Assembly (NCBI GenBank): GCA_947034885.2
Contig: OX344750.2
Coordinates: 32,846,821-32,910,820 of the forward strand
DNA: 64,000 bases
Direction: 5' to 3'
Source of the DNA: Thuidium tamariscinum
Lineage: Eukaryota; Streptophyta; Bryopsida; Hypnales; Thuidiaceae
Part shown: in pieces, positions 58,675-64,000 of the stretch
How the letters are laid out: every line of letters begins with the position of its first letter
Position numbering within the stretch: position 1 is the stretch's first letter
The notes under the pieces: model-generated
What the model saw: the letters and a program-made list of their open reading frames with translations, nothing else
Database searches by the model: none
Told to the model about the DNA's origin: nothing
Program-made: the position numbers and the translations under genes

Positions 58675-60700
58675 TAAGTAGTGTTGATGGTCTGACAACA
58701 ACAAACATTGCCATATAAACACCATCAGACTTCTTGCAGTACAAATAGATGTTTGTGATGAACAAGGAATTAGAGATTCCTTGCACACAATTTCAAGGGA
58801 ATTGAGTATGGCCTTCCATCTTAAGAATTTTATTCAATGGAATGGAGATGAAATAAAATTTGAGATTACTCATAAGATTGAGTAGAAGGCTTTTTTTCTT
58901 GACATGGATTACACTTCCAAACTTTTTTCATTTATAAAGATGTGTTTGCAATGAATGACGAATTCTCCTTCGTATAGTTCTGATCGGATTAGAGTGTCTA
59001 CTTGTATTGACAACGGATGTGTGTGGGGTTGAGTATTTGGTGCTTCTATAAGAATATTCATCAACGGAAATGGAAGAAACTTTTTAAGGTCAAGTATCAA
59101 GAGAAGGGAGGCACTTATTTCTTAGACCACAAGACACGCATAATATATTCTTGTACTAGGTGATTGCAAGAAACACTTGTACTATTCATTATGTTTTTTA
59201 TTTTCATCATTTTTTTATTTTTTGTACTATAAGTCACCTTCATTACTATTTGGGGTATAGAATATGACATATAGAAAGTCGATTGAATTTCAAATCTATT
59301 GTTTAAACAACCTATAATGTTCATTAGTGAATAGTAAGGATGAATGGAAATACTTAATTTTGCCATAAAAAAAGTTTTCTTGAACAAATTGAAGGTGTTA
59401 TAGGTCCCTAAGAGTACTATTGAGTCTTTTTGTATCCCTAAAAATACTATTTTGAGCCACATGCTACAATTTACACTAGAAAATGATACTTTTACGTTTC
59501 TATTTTTAAAAATTAGAAAATTCATTTGAAAAATGGCCATTGTTTCCAACTAAAGGCAAAGATAGAATATCAAAGCTAGAAGTAAAAAAGCTTTTTTAAT
59601 TTAACATAAATTCAACTTGAATAATGTTTATTTTAGGTCAAAATAAAAAAATCACTTAGAAATGATTTTGGAAATCATTCTCTTGAAAAAGTGTGTATCT
59701 ATTAGAAGACCCAGCCTACTAAATTTCACAATGTTCTTCAAAAAAGGTACTCAATAGTAATAAAATCCACCAAAATCATATGTATGACATATGTTCAAAT
59801 TCAATCCCCCTTACTTTATCATTTTTGAAAACTTTAAAAAAATTCAAGTAAAATCTTTCATGCTTGAGAAAGCTTCATTCCAAATTTCATATTCATTCGA
59901 TCATTTTTGCAATACTTATGGTATAAAACAACTTCTGCATCCGACGTGTGATACAAAATAGGGTAGGTATTTCTTGCAATCACCCTACTAGGATTACCAA
60001 ACAAAAAATTTAGATGTTCGTTTTGATAAACTACTACAAATGTTGACCCTTTAATTTTTGGGACACCTTAATGAGGTGTGGAAGAAATGTAGACAAGATG
60101 CCATGAAATATACCCCAAACCACTCAACAAAGACAACAAAAACAACAACTATATAAACCCAAAATCCTAATCACGAACACAAACAACATTGCAACACAAA
60201 CAAAGGAAGGTGTAGAAATCAAAAACATGAATTCAATCCAAATTGAAGCGCAACAAGAGCACCAAGAATGCACAAAGAACAAGCGAGGATGGGTGCAGCT
60301 GAAGCCCTAATTAAGCTCAACTATTGACGATCACCCTTTGTCTTTGTTGCCGAGCTTCTTCATCAAGGCCGCAATGTGAATGCAAATTTAGGCTCCTGTA
60401 GAGGTGGGCTTGCACTACGAGGCAATGGGACACTACTTGCAAAATTGTGTCCAAATTAACAAAAAATAAACAAAAAAGTGTTGAATTGGTCTGCTAGTCT
60501 TTTGTTGATTTGGATAGTATTCAAAAAAAAATTGTTGATATTTTTGTTGATTTGGTTATGAATAAATAACAAATTGAAGAAAAAGGCCTAGATTAAATTG
60601 CCACATCAGAAATTAATGGAGAAAATGACACCAACAAGTGACAATCCGCCACCCAAGCAATTCCTACAACTTGACTTCTTTTAGAGAGTCAACCCATGTG
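58675..60700. other. AT-rich intergenic sequence, no gene seen
   Basis: The longest frame (144 codons, minus strand 59115-59549) has the Phe/Asn/Ile/Lys-rich composition expected of AT-rich non-coding DNA, and no domain is recognised. Confidence 0.5.
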
Positions 60701-60853
60701 AAGTTGGCATGTGGGCTCACCTACATTGTCACAAACTACAACATCCCCATCATCTACAAGCTCCCACATATGTGGATACAGGCGCCTAGATTTGAACTTG
60801 AGACCTCTTGAGGGCAAATTTAATGCCTTGACTACTAAATGTAAGCCAAGCTC
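60700..60853 (-). mobile_element. tRNA-derived SINE fragment
   Basis: On the minus strand, GAGCTTGGCTTACATTTAGT, then AGTCAAGGC, resembles a Pol III A box. About 30 nt later GGTCTCAAGTTCAAATCT resembles a B box. A body beginning GGCGCCTGTATCCACATATG follows, with no tRNA fold. This tRNA-like head plus unrelated body is the layout of plant SINEs. Ends and duplications were not defined. Confidence 0.45.
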
Positions 60854-60959
60854 ATATGTTCAAAGCTTGAGTAGTTATGTATTTATTAGTATTTTTTATT
60901 GTTTTCCAATTCTATTATAAGCTCAACAAACTTTTGAGGTGAATTAAGCATTGAAAAAC

Positions 60960-61620
60960 AACTTTTTTCAAAAAAACTTTGAGCTTAGAATAATTGTAAA
61001 ATCAATCTAACTTCTATTCTAAAAAATCTATTTGTGATTTTGAAATTCTAATCAAAAGTTATGGACAAAATTCATAGAAGATGTTTGAAAATATCAATTA
61101 ACAAAAAATGTTCCTTGGTATCCTTCTCTCAATTTTATCCATAATTTTTTTATTTGGAATTTCAAATCATAAATGGATCTTTGAAAATGGAAGTTAGCTT
61201 GATTTCAAAACTTTTTTTAGTTCAAAGTTTTATTGTAAAAAGTTGTCCTTCTATGCCTAATTGACCTTCAAAGTTTACAAAAGCATTGAATGGTAAATGA
61301 TTAATTTTAAAAAAATCATTATACAAAGAATTTCAACCGTGGTGATTTAAACATTGTTGAAATAAAAATGAACTTATTTACAACTTTTGTAAGTCAAAAA
61401 TTCAAAATGAACAAAAAAGTGTTAATTTTTTTTGTTGATTTGGATGTTGTTCTATTGAAATCAACAAAAATTGTAAAATTGATCAATATAGTACCCATTT
61501 TAATAAAAAAATTGTCATTTTTTTTTTGATTTGGACATCATTTTCTTACTCACGTGATTTGGATTCACCTTTGACATTAAATATGTTGCACAAAGTGCAA
61601 CAAGTAAGATAAAACTTATG
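60960..61620. other. AT-rich intergenic sequence with a local inverted repeat
   Basis: TCAACAAACTTTTGAGGTGA with the A/T-rich stretch after it (60926-61080) is mirrored by sequence around 61150-61275, suggesting an old foldback element. No gene. Confidence 0.35.
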
Positions 61621-62300
61621 TTACTTGCAAGTAAAAATAAGAAAATCCCTTATTTAGTGCCATGTTTTGAGTATGTCAGTGCTCTCCTGCACAAAAACTT
61701 GGGGTCTCTGATTACAAATTTAAATTCATAATTTGAAAAAAAAATAATGTGTAAGAAAAAAAAATTCAACATTTCCCTTGGGGTAAATCTAGTCCTCTAG
61801 TTCGGCTTTGGCGAGGGATGGGTTTAACCCCTAAATGCTTCAATCCTTTTTTGAATTTTTGTACATTTTTGTTTATAGCTTTGTACAAATATATCATTTA
61901 CCAGAATTTAATGAATTTGGTCATTATGGAAGGTTGTCTTTTCTAGATTCATGTGTTACATTTGATAAATGAGAAGTTAGTTGGATGAAATGGTGCCTTG
62001 AAGCCCTCTATTCATTGTCAAGAATATGGACATCAGAGCGCTTCAAGGTTAATGGCCTCCTTCACGTCCTATGGCCCAGAGGGCCGGGGTGAACTGACCC
62101 TTCCTTGGCCGTTTGGAAAAACACTTGGGATATTTTTATTTTTAGCAAATAATTTTTTTTTTCAAATTTTGAATTCATATTTGCAATCAGAGACTCCAAA
62201 TTAGCCAGGGAGAGAGTGCAAGGTAAATTAATTAAGCACAAAATAGGGCGCTCTTTGTTTTACCTACACCTTTGGAATTACTTGGAGTGGCCGAGGAAGG
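61620..62300. mobile_element. Foldback element with ~150-bp imperfect terminal repeats
   Basis: The right arm (GAATTCATATTTGCAATCAG, AGACTCCAAATTAGC, GAGTGCAAGG) is the diverged inverse of the left arm (CTGCACAAAAACTTGGGGTC, TCTGATTACAAATTTAAATTC). A single arm of the same family is at 58140-58310. The central part is unrelated and non-coding. Long terminal inverted repeats suggest a Mutator-like or foldback element. Confidence 0.45.
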
Positions 62301-62362
62301 GGTCCGATGGGCCCAGAGTGCCACGTCGAAGTAAGTGGCCCCCCTTTGATTGACCAATTTAA

Positions 62363-62750
62363 GAGCATCCCCAAGATAGGATGCAAACTGGGCATATGGT
62401 CGAGCCAAATCATAAGAAATTCCTCACCGCACGCAAAATAAGACTTAGGAAACAACTGGCCACGACGGAATTTCCCGTGTACACAACGAAATACAGTGCA
62501 CCTAGCTTGGCTCAAGTCAACTCAAGATGGCTTTCTTTTTGTATTGTTTCCTTGTTCCGAGGTGCTTTACAATTAAAAAAAACACATGGATCCCAAGAAA
62601 GTGTCTCGATTTCCGGAGAAAATCTTGTTGGTGAGCTTGTTCTCGTGTTTGGGGTGGGGGAAATTTTTTTTCTTGGGCCCAGCCAAGCTTTTGGCCATGC
62701 CAAGTGATCCCTGACCGGGCCACTTTCCCGAGTGAGGAGTGGGGATGCTC
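62363..62750. mobile_element. 388-bp Tourist-like MITE with TAA duplication
   Basis: GAGCATCCCCA at the left is exactly mirrored by TGGGGATGCTC at the right. TAA flanks it on both sides (62360-62362, 62751-62753). GAGCATCYCCA-type ends and 3-bp TAA/TTA duplications are typical of PIF/Harbinger (Tourist) MITEs of plants. Frames inside it are not considered genes. Confidence 0.82.
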
Positions 62751-62754
62751 TAAG

Positions 62755-62868
62755 GGCCGGTTCCCATGGGGTCCTGCGACCCCCGCCTGCAGACCTGGAG
62801 GGACCGGACCCCCTCCTGGAGGTACAGGCATGGAGGTCCAGGTCCCCCATGGGAACAGCTACCGACTG
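62755..62868. mobile_element. Short GC-rich foldback element
   Basis: GGTTCCCATGGGGTCCTG at the left is mirrored by CAGGTCCCCCATGGGAAC at the right, with a GC-rich interior that has its own palindromes (GGACCGGACCCCCTCC). It directly follows the Tourist-like MITE. Confidence 0.6.
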
Positions 62869-62899
62869 TTTGACTTTTTGATTCTCTTGCGCCCACTTC

Positions 62900-64000
62900 G
62901 GGAATCAAGATGCTCGTCACTTAGGGTTCTATCGTAAGGTGAGCTTTGCGCACGCAATCGGAGAAGCTCCAGCTCTAACAGCACTTGCGTGCGCACACTG
63001 ATGTTCATTGCGATCAGTGCCTGCAAATCTTTGAAACATTACAGAGATTGCTTCTGTAGTGTCTGGTGCAAATTTGAGGTCGCCAGTGGTTGGAATGTAA
63101 TGTGAGGATGTGTCTCGGAAGAATTTGGGTTTCTTGATCACTGGTTCGGTAAGATTGAGCGGTTCTCAGTTTGTGTGTTTGAGCTCTTTTAGTGCAGTTT
63201 TGATAGAAAATCATTGTGTATTTTTTGCTGTGATGATTAGTGCTTACAAAGATGAAAACACTTGCAGTTTTGATTCTTCTTTCTGAACGAAGATTTCTAC
63301 GTGAAAGGCTGCGTTGAGTAGGTCGTAGCATTTTGTTATATTAGTAGAGGTTTCAGGTTTGAGGGTTTTATTACAAGACGCGTCCTTCGGCAGGAGAGAC
63401 CAATCGTGCATCTTGCGACAGGGAAGATTTACACTGTGAATCACATACTGTTTTTTTTCTTTCCCGGGAAGTCTCCTCTAATCCTTGCAGCTTCTACAAT
63501 TTGACTTTTAAAACGTGCTGATTCTCTCTTCGTATTTTTCGAGACAGAGAGGAGCGTCTGAAGACTGGAAAGCACGTCCGATTGTGGAAGCGTAATCTTT
63601 TCCTTGTTGTACTCCGATTCACTCCGATTCACTCCATTTGCAACCACTAAAGCGTGATCAGCAGCGGATATTTCTCGTCAAAGTCTCTCACTGCTTGTGA
63701 AAGTTTTGAGAACCGTGAGTTACTTCTCGTTCAAAGTTGAGATCGTTTGTTGTGTGCATATTTGCACTCCATTAATTGTTCATAGTGGATATTTGTACAC
63801 ATTTTACACAGCATTCTCGTTCCTCTTTGTTGCGCAGATCTTTGCTCAGGAATGTAAAGGAATGTCATACTAGAGTAGACGAGTAATTATCCCGCTCGGA
63901 ATATCAATATAAATCTGGTAACATTGAAGGTGCCATTGAGATTGCTTGCTCTCAAAAGATGTGTCTCGTTCGAGTGATTGCTTGCTTGTCGATGACCTCC
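62900..64000 (+). other. Possible 5' region of a gene running off the right edge
   Basis: Composition becomes less AT-rich. There is an acceptor-like TTGTTGCGCAG at 63828-63838, and an ATG near 63959 opens a frame to the end of the window (MCLVRVIACLSMTS). This may be the start of a gene, but too little is visible to call a product. Confidence 0.25.

Noticed and set aside
60770..60853. A true tRNA gene
   Set aside because: Box A- and B-like motifs are present, but no acceptor stem or anticodon arm can be folded and the sequence continues into an unrelated body; a SINE fits better.
62512..62850. Minus-strand Pro/Gly/Arg-rich frames
   Set aside because: They cover the Tourist-like MITE and the GC-rich foldback, so they are unlikely to be coding.
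1..64000. CRISPR arrays, bacterial operons, organellar genes or rRNA genes
   Set aside because: None seen. Tandem repeats lack regular short repeats with unique spacers, and the genes have spliceosomal introns.

Overview
The window reads as nuclear DNA of a land plant: intron-rich genes with GT-AG introns, plant-type protein families, and long AT-rich intergenic tracts full of small inverted-repeat transposons and decayed retroelement pieces. Short introns and modest gene density would suit a moss or other non-seed plant, but I cannot name the species.

Left third (1-18 kb), the gene-rich part. A minus-strand gene at 5.8-12.2 kb, assembled as 18 frame-consistent exons, encodes a TFIIIC90-type RNA polymerase III transcription factor (N-terminal WD40 region, C-terminal zinc region). 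Divergent from it is a two-exon plus-strand gene for a double-Agenet protein (12.9-13.7 kb). Convergent with that is a minus-strand gene for the SSU-processome protein UTP3/SAS10 (14.0-17.8 kb, 14 exons). A block with the Agenet gene, its promoter repeats and the last UTP3 exon also occurs as a second, decayed copy at 0.67-2.95 kb, on the other side of the TFIIIC90 gene. Here the Agenet copy is a pseudogene and the UTP3 exon is an orphan. TFIIIC (5S rRNA and tRNA transcription) and UTP3 (18S rRNA maturation) both serve the translation machinery; the rest of their association is adjacency only.

Middle (18-37 kb). About 9.5 kb lacks a recognisable gene and carries MITE-like elements and a retroelement relic. 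It is followed by a complete eight-exon gene for a secretory-pathway cyclophilin of the CYP23 type (27.7-30.5 kb), a stretch with two weak possible exons, and a two-exon gene for an unrecognised membrane protein (35.3-36.4 kb).

Right (37-64 kb) is repeat territory. Two long related direct repeats (43.6-46.5 and 47.8-51.9 kb) have internal 105-117 bp satellites and GC islands with a CACGTG palindrome. An element at 52.2-55.7 kb carries a 236-aa ORF. CACTA-like and other inverted-repeat elements cluster at 55.8-58.7 kb, followed by a tRNA-derived SINE fragment, a foldback repeat, and a Tourist-like MITE with a TAA duplication. The right edge is less AT-rich and may be the 5' end of another gene.

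Exon boundaries were read by eye from splice sites and frame continuity. Family names rest on recognised motifs, not on a search.
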